From Streptomyces sp. SN-593 (GTDB taxonomy: Bacteria > Actinomycetota > Actinomycetes > Streptomycetales > Streptomycetaceae), in the NCBI RefSeq assembly GCF_016756395.1, contig NZ_AP018365.1, positions 4,253,001-4,317,000 of the forward strand: a stretch of 64,000 nt of DNA. The letters run 5' to 3'. The notes beneath the pieces were generated by a model. That model worked only from the letters and a program-made list of their open reading frames with translations. It was not told the DNA's origin and searched no databases. Positions 40,729 through 48,311 of the stretch are shown here, piece after piece; within the stretch, counting starts at the first letter, position 1; each line of letters opens with the position of its first letter. A program made the position numbers and the translations under genes.

Positions 40729-40802
40729 GGGGCTATAGCTCAGACGGTTAGAGCGCTTCCCTGATAAGGAAGAGGCCCCAGGTTCAAGTCCTGGTAGCCC
40801 CA
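40729..40802 (+). tRNA. tRNA-Ile (anticodon GAU)
   Basis: A 74-base cloverleaf: acceptor arm GGGGCTA / TAGCCCC, D-arm with AGACGGTTAGAGC, anticodon loop CTGATAA with GAT at 40763-40765, T-loop GGTTCAAGTCC, discriminator A. No CCA is encoded. Its position after gyrA is typical of Streptomyces. Confidence 0.97.
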
Positions 40803-40812
40803 CTCGCAGACA

Positions 40813-40843
40813 GGCGGTTCGGTCCCTGAGGGACCGGGCCGCC
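40813..40843 (+). terminator. tRNA-Ile terminator
   Basis: A near-perfect stem of GGCGG-TT-CGGTCCC with its complement (two G-T wobbles), tiny loop around TGA, followed by TTCGTCTTT. It is 10 bases past the tRNA. Confidence 0.75.
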
Positions 40844-40967
40844 TTCGTCTTTCCCCAACCCGACGTCCTACCCGTTTCCGGTGCCAGGTAACCGTTCGGT
40901 ATCGGCCGCTGTGTATAGTCGGGCGGGTCAGAAGCTCGTCTCACGCTAGAAGGAGGAGGGTCAGGCG

Positions 40968-41108
40968 ATGAAGAAGATTCTCCTGATCGCCCTGGCCGCC
41001 GTCGCCGGGCTGTTCGTGTACCGGCAGATCCAGGCGGATCGCGCCGAGCAGGACCTGTGGACGGAAGCCACTGACACGGTCCCGGGTGGTTCCGACACAG
41101 ACGTGTGA
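40968..41108 (+). CDS. DLW-39-type small protein, 46 residues
   Basis: The reading frame runs ATG 40968 to TGA 41108 and encodes 46 residues. An N-terminal hydrophobic segment (KKILLIALAAVAGLFVY) is followed by RQIQADRAEQDLWTEATD, which contains the DLW motif that names the DLW-39 family. AGGAGGAGGG at 40951-40960 gives a strong ribosome-binding site. The family is found in actinobacteria beside tRNA-Ile and gyrA, which fits exactly. It is probably a single-pass membrane protein of unknown function. A hairpin follows at 41152. Confidence 0.85.
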   Translation: MKKILLIALAAVAGLFVYRQIQADRAEQDLWTEATDTVPGGSDTDV

Positions 41109-41151
41109 GACGCCGTAGGTAGCACGCCGCGAGGCGTGGGGGCGGTCTCCG

Positions 41152-41180
41152 GGCCCCGGTCGCACAGCGCGGCCGGGGCC
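41152..41180 (+). terminator. terminator after the DLW-39 gene
   Basis: GGCCCCGG (41152-41159) pairs with CCGGGGCC (41173-41180) around a 13-base loop, followed by TTCGCCGTT. Confidence 0.6.
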
Positions 41181-41251
41181 TTCGCCGTTCCCGCGCCTTT
41201 CGATACGGTGCCGGTGCATCGCGCTCTGATCGGCGGGGACAGGAGCAGGGG

Positions 41252-42628
41252 ATGAAGCGCACGACGTTCGGCGTGGTCGCGGCGTTACTGCTGACGGTGG
41301 CCGCCGCGGGTCCGGCGGCGGCGGACGGCGGGGCACCTTCCCCGGGCGCCCCCTCGGGCACGTCGGCGGGCCCCTCCTCCGGTACCTCCGCGGGCGCCTC
41401 CGCCACCGCGACGCCCACCGCGCCGGCTGTCTGGCAGCCGCGGGGCGGGGTGCTGGACGGCGCGGCCACCACGGGCGACGCGCCCGCGATGAAGGCCGGC
41501 GCCACGTACCAGGACACCATCAGGCCCGGCCAGACGCGGATGTACGGCATCGCCCTGGACGCGACGTCCTCCGCCTACGCCTCGGCGTTCGCCCTCCCGC
41601 CGACCGGCGCGAAGGTGGCCTACGACGACGGCATCGAGCTGAAGCTGGTCAGTGCCGACGGGTCGCAGTGCGACAGCCGCGAGGCCCACTTCGAGGACGA
41701 CGGCGACGCCCGCCCGGTCGGCACCGCGGTGGAGCGCACCGCGGACGGCGGGGAGGGCACGTGCGGGGGCGCGGGCCAGTACACCCTCCAGGTGCACCGC
41801 ACCTCCGAACCGGGCTCTGACCAGGCACCCTGGCCCCTGGAGCTGCGCTACGTGAGCGAACCCCCGCTCCGACCGGGCGCCACAGCGCGGCCCGCGCCCG
41901 GCGGGGCCACCGCCGGCTCCTCGCCGACCCCCCTCACCACGGGCACCCCGCGTCCGGCGTCCGGCGGCGACTCGTTCGAGACCGCGGCCGCGATCCGGAC
42001 CGGCATCTGGAAGGACCGGGTGCTGCCCGGCGAGACCCGCTTCTACAAGGTCCCGGTGGACTGGGGTCAGGGGGCCACCGTCTTCGCGGACTTCTCCAGC
42101 GCCCCGCTGGTCGGCAGCGCGCTCGACTTCGTGAACACCGGAGTGCGGCTGACGTCCTACAGCCCGGTCCGGCAGTACGTCGACGGTGACGACGGCTCGT
42201 ACTCCGGGGCTCCCACCTCGCTCGACACGCAACTGCCGGCGGTGTCCTACGCGAACCGCTCGTCCGAGGACGAGACGGTGGAGCGGGTGCGCTACGCGGG
42301 CTGGTACTACTTCGCGGTCTCCGTCCACCCGGACGTCGCCGAGCAGGTCAGCGGCGCCGTGCCGGTCACGCTGCGGGTCCAGGTCACCGGGACGGCGCAG
42401 GCGGGGCCGCCGTACACCGGGGACCCGGGCGCCGCCGGGATCGGTGTGGACGCGCATGAGGTCGCGGCGGCCGACGGCACCGCGCCGGCCGCCGCGAGCG
42501 CGACCGGCATCTCGTCCTCCTCGCGGCTGCGCCTGGTGGCGTACGGGGCCTTCGGGCTCGGCACGCTGCTGCTGCTCGTGCTGGCGGTCTGGTACGGCGC
42601 GGCGCGGCGGCGGGCGGCCCGGGGCTGA
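41252..42628 (+). CDS. secreted, C-terminally membrane-anchored protein of unknown function
   Basis: A 458-residue protein with a clear signal peptide (MKRTTFGVVAALLLTVAAAGPAAADG begins it; hydrophobic core about 6-20, Ala-x-Ala cut near 24). A Pro/Ser/Thr-rich linker comes next, then a beta-rich extracytoplasmic region with two similar parts (about 85-200 and 240-390) and four or more cysteines or acidic patches. The C-terminal membrane helix is LVAYGAFGLGTLLLLVLAVW, followed by a basic cytoplasmic tail. The layout resembles ESX/type VII-associated or sortase-free anchored proteins, but I recognise no named family. ATG 41252 follows GGAGCAGGGG. It converges on the kinase gene. Confidence 0.7.
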   Translation: MKRTTFGVVAALLLTVAAAGPAAADGGAPSPGAPSGTSAGPSSGTSAGASATATPTAPAVWQPRGGVLDGAATTGDAPAMKAGATYQDTIRPGQTRMYGIALDATSSAYASAFALPPTGAKVAYDDGIELKLVSADGSQCDSREAHFEDDGDARPVGTAVERTADGGEGTCGGAGQYTLQVHRTSEPGSDQAPWPLELRYVSEPPLRPGATARPAPGGATAGSSPTPLTTGTPRPASGGDSFETAAAIRTGIWKDRVLPGETRFYKVPVDWGQGATVFADFSSAPLVGSALDFVNTGVRLTSYSPVRQYVDGDDGSYSGAPTSLDTQLPAVSYANRSSEDETVERVRYAGWYYFAVSVHPDVAEQVSGAVPVTLRVQVTGTAQAGPPYTGDPGAAGIGVDAHEVAAADGTAPAAASATGISSSSRLRLVAYGAFGLGTLLLLVLAVWYGAARRRAARG

Positions 42629-42635
42629 CCGCGGA

Positions 42636-42684
42636 CCGGTGGGCGTCGGCGGTGGGCCGGTGGGTGTGGGCCGGTGGGCGTCGG
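42636..42684. repeat. short imperfect direct repeats between convergent genes
   Basis: Three imperfect copies of CCGGTGGGCGTCGG (starting 42636, 42657 and 42671) lie in the 149-base gap between the secreted-protein gene and the kinase gene. They look like replication slippage in GC-rich spacer DNA. Confidence 0.5.
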
Positions 42685-42777
42685 CCGGCGAGCCGGCGCG
42701 TGGGGCCGGCTCACCGGGGTTGCTTCGGCGGGGCGGCCCCACGGGGTTCGGCGGCCGCGGGGGCTCGGCGGCCCCGC

Positions 42778-44391
42778 TCAGGAGGCCATGAGCGCCGCGA
42801 CGCCGACCGCGAAGCAGAGCAGCGCCAGCACCAGGACGGGGACCGCGACCTTGGCCGGCGGGCCCGGCTTCGCCCGGCGGGCCGGGACGCCCGTGGAGGC
42901 GGTGTCCGCGGAGGCATCGGGGTCCGGGGTGGAAGGGGTGGCAGCGGGTCCGGACGGCGTGGCAGCGGACGGCGCGGGCCCGGCGTACGGCGCGGGCTCC
43001 GGGAGGGGCAGCGCCCGGTGGTCCGCGCGGGTGGGCGGGTGTGTCGGCGGTTCCGGCGGGAGACCGGGAGCGGCGGCGGGGGCCGGAGCGGCCTCAGGGG
43101 CCGCGTGCGCGGTCGGGGCGGCGTGCCGGGCCTGCCGGCGCCCGCCGGGCGGCTGCGGGCCCGACACGGGCTCCCCGGGCGGTGCGTACGGCGCCGGCGA
43201 GGGAGGCGCAGAGGGCATCCGGAGCGGCGGAGGCGAGGGGTCGGGAGCGGCGGCGGGCGGAGCGGGGGGCGTGGGGGTGGGAGTGGGCGCCGATGTCGGG
43301 CGGGCGGGGACGCCCTGCGCCGCGAGGCCGTTCATGGCCGCGGGGTGCGGCAGCGGACCGTACCCGGCCGGGTGGCCCGCGGGCGGTGTGGGGTGCGGGC
43401 CCGCCTGGCTCCCGTCCGGGGGCAGGGCCGGCCGCGGGGGGACGGGGACGGGGTCGGCCGGCGGGCCGTAGGGTGCCGCGGGCTCCGGACCGGCGGCCGC
43501 CCTGGCCGCGGCGGTCGGCCCCTGCGGCCCGAACCCCGGGGGCAGCGGCCCGATCTGGTCGAAGATCTCCACCGGCTCCTCGTCCGGTGCGGCCCCCGGC
43601 AGCAGTTCCATGGCGGCCGCGAGCGCCTTGCGCGCGCCCGTCGCCGTACGGAACCGCGCGTACGGGTCCGGCTGGAGCAGGGTGCCGACCACCTGCCACA
43701 GCGGCCCCGGCACGCCCACCGGCGCCGGCGGCATGCCCATCTCCAGGAACCGGTCCTGCACCGCCTGGGCGTCCGGCTTGCGGCCGCCCAGCAGGTAGAG
43801 CGCGACGAGGCCGGTCGCGTACAGGTCCGCGGCGAAGTCCGGCTCGGCGCCGAGCAGTTGCTCCGGGGCGAAGTAGCCGGGCGTGCCGACGACGTAGTTG
43901 GTCTCGGTGAGCCGGGCGTCGCCCTTGCGCATCGCGATCCCGAAGTCCGACAGGCGGATGTGCGGCGAGCGGGTGCCGGTCGCCTCCAGCAGGACGTTGG
44001 CGGGCTTGATGTCCCGGTGCACGACCCCCTCGGCGTGCACGGCGCTCAGCCCGGCCAGCAACTGGTCGAGCAGCACGCAGACCAGGTGCGGCGGCAGCGG
44101 GCCGTACTCCGCGACCAGGTGTGAGAGCGAGCCGCCGCACACCAGGTCCATGGTGAACAGCACCTTGTCGTCGTCGGCGGCCCAACTGGCAGGTGCCAGC
44201 ACGTGCGGGTGGTCGATCCGCAGCGCCTGCTCCCGGACGAAGCGCAGCAGGGCGTGGGCATCGCTCTGCTGGAGCAGCTTGGCGGCCACGTAGCGCCGCC
44301 TGCGGCGGTCCCATGCCCGCCATACCGCCCCGACCCCGCCGTGCCCGATCGGGTCCACCAGCTCGTACCGACCCGCGAAGACCTCGCCCAT
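42778..44391 (-). CDS. transmembrane Ser/Thr protein kinase
   Basis: A 537-residue Hanks-type kinase. The kinase domain is at about 5-270: glycine loop IGHGGVGAVWRA, catalytic Lys in YVAAKLL, HRDIKPANVLLE near 127-138, DFGIAMR, and APEQLLG. A Pro/Ala/Gly-rich linker of about 230 residues follows. Near the C terminus (about 514-534) there is a single membrane helix, VAVPVLVLALLCFAVGVAAL, with essentially no extracellular domain. The start is ATG 44389-44391 with GAAGAGGGCGG upstream; the longer frame to 44538 would run into tRNA-Ala. All catalytic motifs are intact, unlike the pseudokinase next to murJ. Confidence 0.9.
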   Translation of the reverse strand: MGEVFAGRYELVDPIGHGGVGAVWRAWDRRRRRYVAAKLLQQSDAHALLRFVREQALRIDHPHVLAPASWAADDDKVLFTMDLVCGGSLSHLVAEYGPLPPHLVCVLLDQLLAGLSAVHAEGVVHRDIKPANVLLEATGTRSPHIRLSDFGIAMRKGDARLTETNYVVGTPGYFAPEQLLGAEPDFAADLYATGLVALYLLGGRKPDAQAVQDRFLEMGMPPAPVGVPGPLWQVVGTLLQPDPYARFRTATGARKALAAAMELLPGAAPDEEPVEIFDQIGPLPPGFGPQGPTAAARAAAGPEPAAPYGPPADPVPVPPRPALPPDGSQAGPHPTPPAGHPAGYGPLPHPAAMNGLAAQGVPARPTSAPTPTPTPPAPPAAAPDPSPPPLRMPSAPPSPAPYAPPGEPVSGPQPPGGRRQARHAAPTAHAAPEAAPAPAAAPGLPPEPPTHPPTRADHRALPLPEPAPYAGPAPSAATPSGPAATPSTPDPDASADTASTGVPARRAKPGPPAKVAVPVLVLALLCFAVGVAALMAS

Positions 44392-44538
44392 GGCCTGCCG
44401 ACCGCCCTCTTCACCGACCTCGATCCGTCGGACCCGACTCTGCCAGTGCGGCCCACCCGGGCGCGAGGGTGTCACCCCTTCCGCCCCCGCAACCCGTTTC
44501 GGCCGAACCCCCTCCAACCGGTACGCTGTCCGTGACAC

Positions 44539-44611
44539 GGGGCCTTAGCTCAGTTGGTAGAGCGCTGCCTTTGCAAGGCAGATGTCGGGGGTTCGAATCC
44601 CCCAGGCTCCA
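44539..44611 (+). tRNA. tRNA-Ala (anticodon UGC), integration target
   Basis: A 73-base cloverleaf: acceptor GGGGCCT / AGGCTCC (one G-T), anticodon loop TTTGCAA with TGC at 44572-44574, T-arm GGGGGTTCGAATCCCCC, discriminator A. The 3' part from the anticodon loop onward (44570-44611) is duplicated at 59634, the mark of site-specific integration. The gene is intact because the element supplies the 3' end. Confidence 0.97.
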
Positions 44612-44612
44612 C
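44570..44612 (+). repeat. attL, 43-bp direct repeat (within tRNA-Ala)
   Basis: Identical over 43 bases to 59634-59676. It covers the anticodon loop, variable region, T-arm and acceptor 3' strand of tRNA-Ala plus one base beyond the discriminator. Confidence 0.95.
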
Positions 44613-44626
44613 AGGTGTTTACGCAG

Positions 44627-44669
44627 GTCAGCGGCCCTCTCGCCCGGTTCGGGCGAGGAGGCCGCTGAC
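44627..44669 (+). terminator. tRNA terminator-like hairpin carried by the element
   Basis: A 20-bp stem (GTCAGCGGCC-CTC-TCGCCCG pairing with its complement, with only a small internal mismatch) and a GTT loop. It closely resembles, in sequence and spacing, the chromosomal hairpin after attR (59697-59726). The element seems to bring a replacement terminator for the tRNA it rebuilds. Two direct copies of GTACACAT (44675-44692) follow. Confidence 0.7.
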
Positions 44670-44981
44670 GTTCAGTACACATTTTGTACACATCAGGCGC
44701 GGAGTGGTCGAGAGGACCTGCTCGGATGGCCACGGTGTCCGCGTCGGGGTCGCTCATGACCGTTCTGGATCATTGCGGACCCTCGTTCCGCCTGCCCTAC
44801 CGGGGGCGTGGCGACGCTGAACCCCTGCTCAGCTCTGTTTCGAACGGGCACGGCGTTGCGTGCCGTCGTTCGTTGCCTCCCTTGCTCTTGTGATCTGCGT
44901 GGGATGGTCGTCAGCAGCACCATCCGGGAACTCCCGCCCGCATGTCGGTGTGAGACGAGAGAATACGGCGTGGAGACTCTC

Positions 44982-46136
44982 ATGGCGGTAGTGGCGGTAC
45001 TGCTCCGGCTGTTGATCTTGGGTGGGCTCTTCCTCCTATGGGCCCTCGCCAAGAAGCGTGTTTTCGCTCCTCTGCTAAGCAGGTGTCGTGCCTATGCCGA
45101 CGAGCGCGCAAGGGTGTTCGTCGCTGAGGTTGGCGCTGAAGTTGCGCCGGTAGTCGCAGGGCGGTTGCCTCAGGATCTGCCGAGTCTGGCTCCGATGTGT
45201 GTGGCTGGATGGTGGCGACGTTTCGTCTCAGGGATGCTGCTGCTCGCGCCTACATGCCTAATGCTGGCCGCGATCGCATGGAATGTGACGGAGATCGGGA
45301 CTGGTGTTCACGACGCGGTAACCTTCGTCGCGCAGAAGGCGGCCATGCTGCCTGACCGGGCGCAAGGTCTGAGGTGGCGTCAACCGCCGCTTGGCGCATT
45401 CGTACGTGTGCTGGCCTTTCTGATCTTGTTGGGTTGCGGCGCCCGGGCCACCTTCATGTTCGGAGTTGGTTCCTCGGGTAAGAGCGCTGACCGCCGGCGG
45501 CAGGAACGAGTTGAGGTCGAGCGAGGGGGATTTTTCCCTGTCGTCCTCATGCTGGGTGCCGCAGCACACTGCGCTCGAGCCCATCGCCAGTGGCATGAGG
45601 CTGCAGGAGCGTGCGAAGTCCCCCGAGTTCAACTACGGCTGATTGAACGCGTCATCTGGCAAGCCAATCGAATCCGGTACGAAATCCCGCGTCTAGCATG
45701 GATTTTCTCCCCAGGTAAACGTGTGGTCTCTCATCGTCGGCAGGCACTGCACGCTCACGCGGCCCAGGTAGTAGGAGCTCTACGTGTATGTGAGGCACGG
45801 CAGGACACTCACCCTGGTTCCGCCTTCCAGGACATGGCCGTCATGCTCGTCACGATTGCCGAGCGCTACGCGCAGGGTCGCCTCACGTGCCTACTCGACG
45901 AGGACCAGTTGGGCCAACCGGCAGCCGCTGCTCCCCGGGAGGGGCTTCGCTTCCTGATCCTTGGCACGACGGCAGTAGCATCTGTCACCGCGGCGGGTCT
46001 GGCGGGTCTCCCGTCCCAAGCGCTGGACGCCATTTTTGTTCTCGTCGTGACACTGGGCTCCGGCTGGTTTCTGCGGCGACAGCTACCGAGTGCGTCAGAG
46101 CTTCTCAACCTTTTGCGGAACGGCCATCGTTCTTGA
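44982..46136 (+). CDS. membrane protein of unknown function at the left end of the element
   Basis: A 384-residue protein with about five hydrophobic segments: VVAVLLRLLILGGLFLLWAL at 3-22, GMLLLAPTCLMLAAIAWNVT near 87-106, VRVLAFLILLGCGARATFMF near 141-160, and two C-terminal ones (FLILGTTAVASVTAAGLAGL, IFVLVVTLGSGWFL). Between them is a basic cytoplasmic region rich in His and Arg. Base composition is lower in GC than anything around it (36 of 60 in 45421-45480). The start is taken as ATG 44982 with GGAG upstream; GTG 44970 is also in frame. It converges on the integrase gene. I recognise no family. By position (between attL and int) it is a cargo or exclusion-type gene. Confidence 0.6.
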   Translation: MAVVAVLLRLLILGGLFLLWALAKKRVFAPLLSRCRAYADERARVFVAEVGAEVAPVVAGRLPQDLPSLAPMCVAGWWRRFVSGMLLLAPTCLMLAAIAWNVTEIGTGVHDAVTFVAQKAAMLPDRAQGLRWRQPPLGAFVRVLAFLILLGCGARATFMFGVGSSGKSADRRRQERVEVERGGFFPVVLMLGAAAHCARAHRQWHEAAGACEVPRVQLRLIERVIWQANRIRYEIPRLAWIFSPGKRVVSHRRQALHAHAAQVVGALRVCEARQDTHPGSAFQDMAVMLVTIAERYAQGRLTCLLDEDQLGQPAAAAPREGLRFLILGTTAVASVTAAGLAGLPSQALDAIFVLVVTLGSGWFLRRQLPSASELLNLLRNGHRS

Positions 46137-46235
46137 GTCAGCCACACTAGTGACTTGAGCTAGATCAAGGGCGGACCGAAATTGGGGTGGTTTGCACTTT
46201 ATGGGCAAGCCACCCCCTGACTGTATTAGGCCTCT

Positions 46236-47474
46236 CTACACTGCTGTGTGCTCCAGCGTCGCGAGCTTCGCCGCCGCTCGCTGGGCCTTGCGGGCCGCCT
46301 TCTCCGCTTTGGCCTTCGCTTTGGCTAGAACGCGGGCGCGGCGCTTGTGCATCTTCTTGGAGACCTCGTCCAAGCGGTCGGGGAAGAGGTGGCCGTAGAC
46401 GTCGAGGGTCATGGTGGCGGACTTGTGGCCGAGCATGGTCTGGACGACGTTGATGTCGGCACCGCTGGCTATGGCGAGTGAGGCGGCGGTGTGGCGGAGT
46501 TTGTGAGGTGTGACGTGGAGGTGGCCGAGGCCAGCCGCCGCAACGGCTGGATCGAAGACCCGGCGGACGAAGTTGCTTGCGCGCAGGGCACCGCCCTGTG
46601 GGCCGGTGAAGAGCAGTTCGCCGGGATCGCGGCTTTCGAGGTGCGGCCTCAGCTCGTCGATGAGGAAGGCGCTGAGGGGCACGGACCGCCGTTCGTGGTT
46701 CTTGGGTGTGTCCAGGTAGAGCTTGCCGCTGTCGAGGCCGAACGCCTCCACGATGTGGGCCCGGCGGGCGGTGAGGTCGAGTCGGCCGACCTTCAAAGCG
46801 GAGGCTTCACCCCAGCGGAGCCCGGTGTAGGCGAGTAGCAGGATGAAGGCCCGGTATTCGGCGGCGGCTTCGGCGAGGGCTTCGACCTGGACCTCGTCCA
46901 GGTACACGTGGTCGGTCGGGTTGATAGCGGGCAGCGGTATGCCGGTAGCCGGGTTGAAGGCGAGGCGGCGGGACTTCACGGCGAAGCCGAGTACACGGCT
47001 GAGGACGACGTAGGTCTTGCGGATCGAACGGGCCCCCTGGGGACGTCCGTTGGTCGTCGTGCCTGCGGCCAGTTCGGTCAGCCACGCGGCGATGTCGTCG
47101 TACTGAATTTTGTCCACAGGCGTGGATCCCCACCTGGGGATAACGTGCGTGTCCAGCGCGATCCGGTAGCGGGCCCGGCTGGAGCGCTTGAGATGGAGTT
47201 GGCTCTCGAACCATGACTCGGCGACCACGGCGAACGAGACACGGCCAGCGGCAGGGTCGCGGTACGTACCGTCGCCGAGCCGGGCCTGGAGCTGGGAGCG
47301 GAAGTCGTCCGCCTTCACCTTGAGGACGAAGGTCTTCGCTTTTGGCTTGCCGTCAGGGCCGTACCAGCGCACGCGCCAGCGGCCGGGCGGCGTGCGTCCG
47401 GCTTGCTTGGCCTTGGCGACCGCGCGCTGGTACGCGGTGTGGCCGGCGCGGTCCTCGATCCAGACGCGGGCCAT
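46236..47474 (-). CDS. int: tyrosine recombinase/integrase
   Basis: A 412-residue integrase. It has an N-terminal arm-binding domain, a SAM-like core-binding domain (about 80-165) and a catalytic domain with Arg in TGLRWGEASAL (about 217-220), HKLRHTAASL (about 321-330), LGHKSATMTLDVYGHL with His near 349 and the nucleophilic Tyr near 359. A Lys/Ala-rich tail follows. It catalyses integration at and excision from the tRNA-Ala att sites. It is transcribed towards attL, separated from it by the membrane-protein gene. The ATG overlaps the stop of a small upstream frame (TGATG). Confidence 0.95.
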   Translation of the reverse strand: MARVWIEDRAGHTAYQRAVAKAKQAGRTPPGRWRVRWYGPDGKPKAKTFVLKVKADDFRSQLQARLGDGTYRDPAAGRVSFAVVAESWFESQLHLKRSSRARYRIALDTHVIPRWGSTPVDKIQYDDIAAWLTELAAGTTTNGRPQGARSIRKTYVVLSRVLGFAVKSRRLAFNPATGIPLPAINPTDHVYLDEVQVEALAEAAAEYRAFILLLAYTGLRWGEASALKVGRLDLTARRAHIVEAFGLDSGKLYLDTPKNHERRSVPLSAFLIDELRPHLESRDPGELLFTGPQGGALRASNFVRRVFDPAVAAAGLGHLHVTPHKLRHTAASLAIASGADINVVQTMLGHKSATMTLDVYGHLFPDRLDEVSKKMHKRRARVLAKAKAKAEKAARKAQRAAAKLATLEHTAV

Positions 47475-47773
47475 CAGGCACCGGTCCGGTGGCTTTGCGG
47501 GGCGGGGTTCTTGTCCACGGGATCTCCCTTTTCCTTTTGCCCCTGCGGGTGGGGCTGGCGAACGTCGTGGGAGGTTCCCTTGGAGTTGGCGGTTTGGGCA
47601 AGCCGTAATTCTGTGATAGATGCCTCTGGCTTGGGTGTGGCGGTTGATGGTTCCGTTTCCGCTGCGGCGATGATATGGTCCGGATCTTTTTCCTGCTGAT
47701 TCGTGTTACTGAGTGTTGCCCTGTCCAGGGCTGCTAACTGTGCTGGTGGGGCGGCGTTGTCGTGCGGTGGCAT
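47474..47773 (-). CDS. possible small hydrophilic protein coupled to int
   Basis: A 99-residue reading frame ends exactly where int begins (TGATG overlap), an arrangement used for translational coupling. The predicted product is hydrophilic, rich in Gln, Pro, Thr and Lys, with no recognisable domain. No Shine-Dalgarno sequence precedes the ATG at 47773, and codon use is not clearly coding. It may be real but could equally be a chance frame in the int leader. Confidence 0.3.
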   Translation of the reverse strand: MPPHDNAAPPAQLAALDRATLSNTNQQEKDPDHIIAAAETEPSTATPKPEASITELRLAQTANSKGTSHDVRQPHPQGQKEKGDPVDKNPAPQSHRTGA

Positions 47774-47960
47774 CTGCGGGGTGAGGGTGCGGTGCCAGGC
47801 TGGGGGCGCCGCACCGAATCGGTTTGTGGGGGTTTTCCCGAGGCGTGGATGCCTATTTGGTCCGTCCGTCTTTTTCGGTCACAATTTCGCTGGATGGTTC
47901 ACCCGGCTCGTGGCTATGTTGGCTGCGATTTGCCGTCCATACACCCGAAAGGCGAGCACC

Positions 47961-48173
47961 ATGCCCAACACACAGAAGACCCCCGATGACCGGCGCCCGT
48001 TGGCCACTCCGGCTGAGTTGTCGGCCTACCTCGGGGTCCCGGTCGCCACGCTCTACCAGTGGCGGCACCGGGGGATCGGGCCGAAGGTCCACAAGCTCGG
48101 CCGCCACCTGCGCTACAGGTGGACGGAGATCGAGGCGTGGGTGGACCAGCAGTCGGTGGACCTGGCGGCCTGA
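47961..48173 (+). CDS. xis: excisionase-like MerR/HTH_17 DNA-binding protein
   Basis: A 70-residue protein consisting almost wholly of one winged-helix motif: LATPAELSAYLGVPVATLYQ, then WRHRGIGPKVHKLGRHLRYR, and the closing WTEIEAWVDQQ. This is the pattern of small actinobacterial excisionases that bend DNA at att sites and direct integrase towards excision. ATG 47961 is preceded by AAAGGCGAG; the frame is open back to 47703 but that part is of low GC and not conserved-looking. It diverges from int and precedes the DUF3631 and mobilization genes, so it may open the main plus-strand operon. Confidence 0.82.
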   Translation: MPNTQKTPDDRRPLATPAELSAYLGVPVATLYQWRHRGIGPKVHKLGRHLRYRWTEIEAWVDQQSVDLAA

Positions 48174-48311
48174 CAGCAGACTCCCCAACGCAATGCAGCC
48201 CCCGGTGGTTGAGACGCCGAGGGCCGAGCGAACTCCCCTGTACGCCTTCAACGATCAACCCAGGCGGTGTCGGGCCTGCCAGCCCGGCGCCGCCGGTCGA
48301 GGAGATTCACC

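Noticed and set aside
47110-47118. Perfect TTGTCCACA DnaA box inside the integrase gene
   Set aside because: A single 9-mer within conserved coding sequence, with no cluster around it; likely chance, although a TTATCCCC-like sequence is about 30 bases away.
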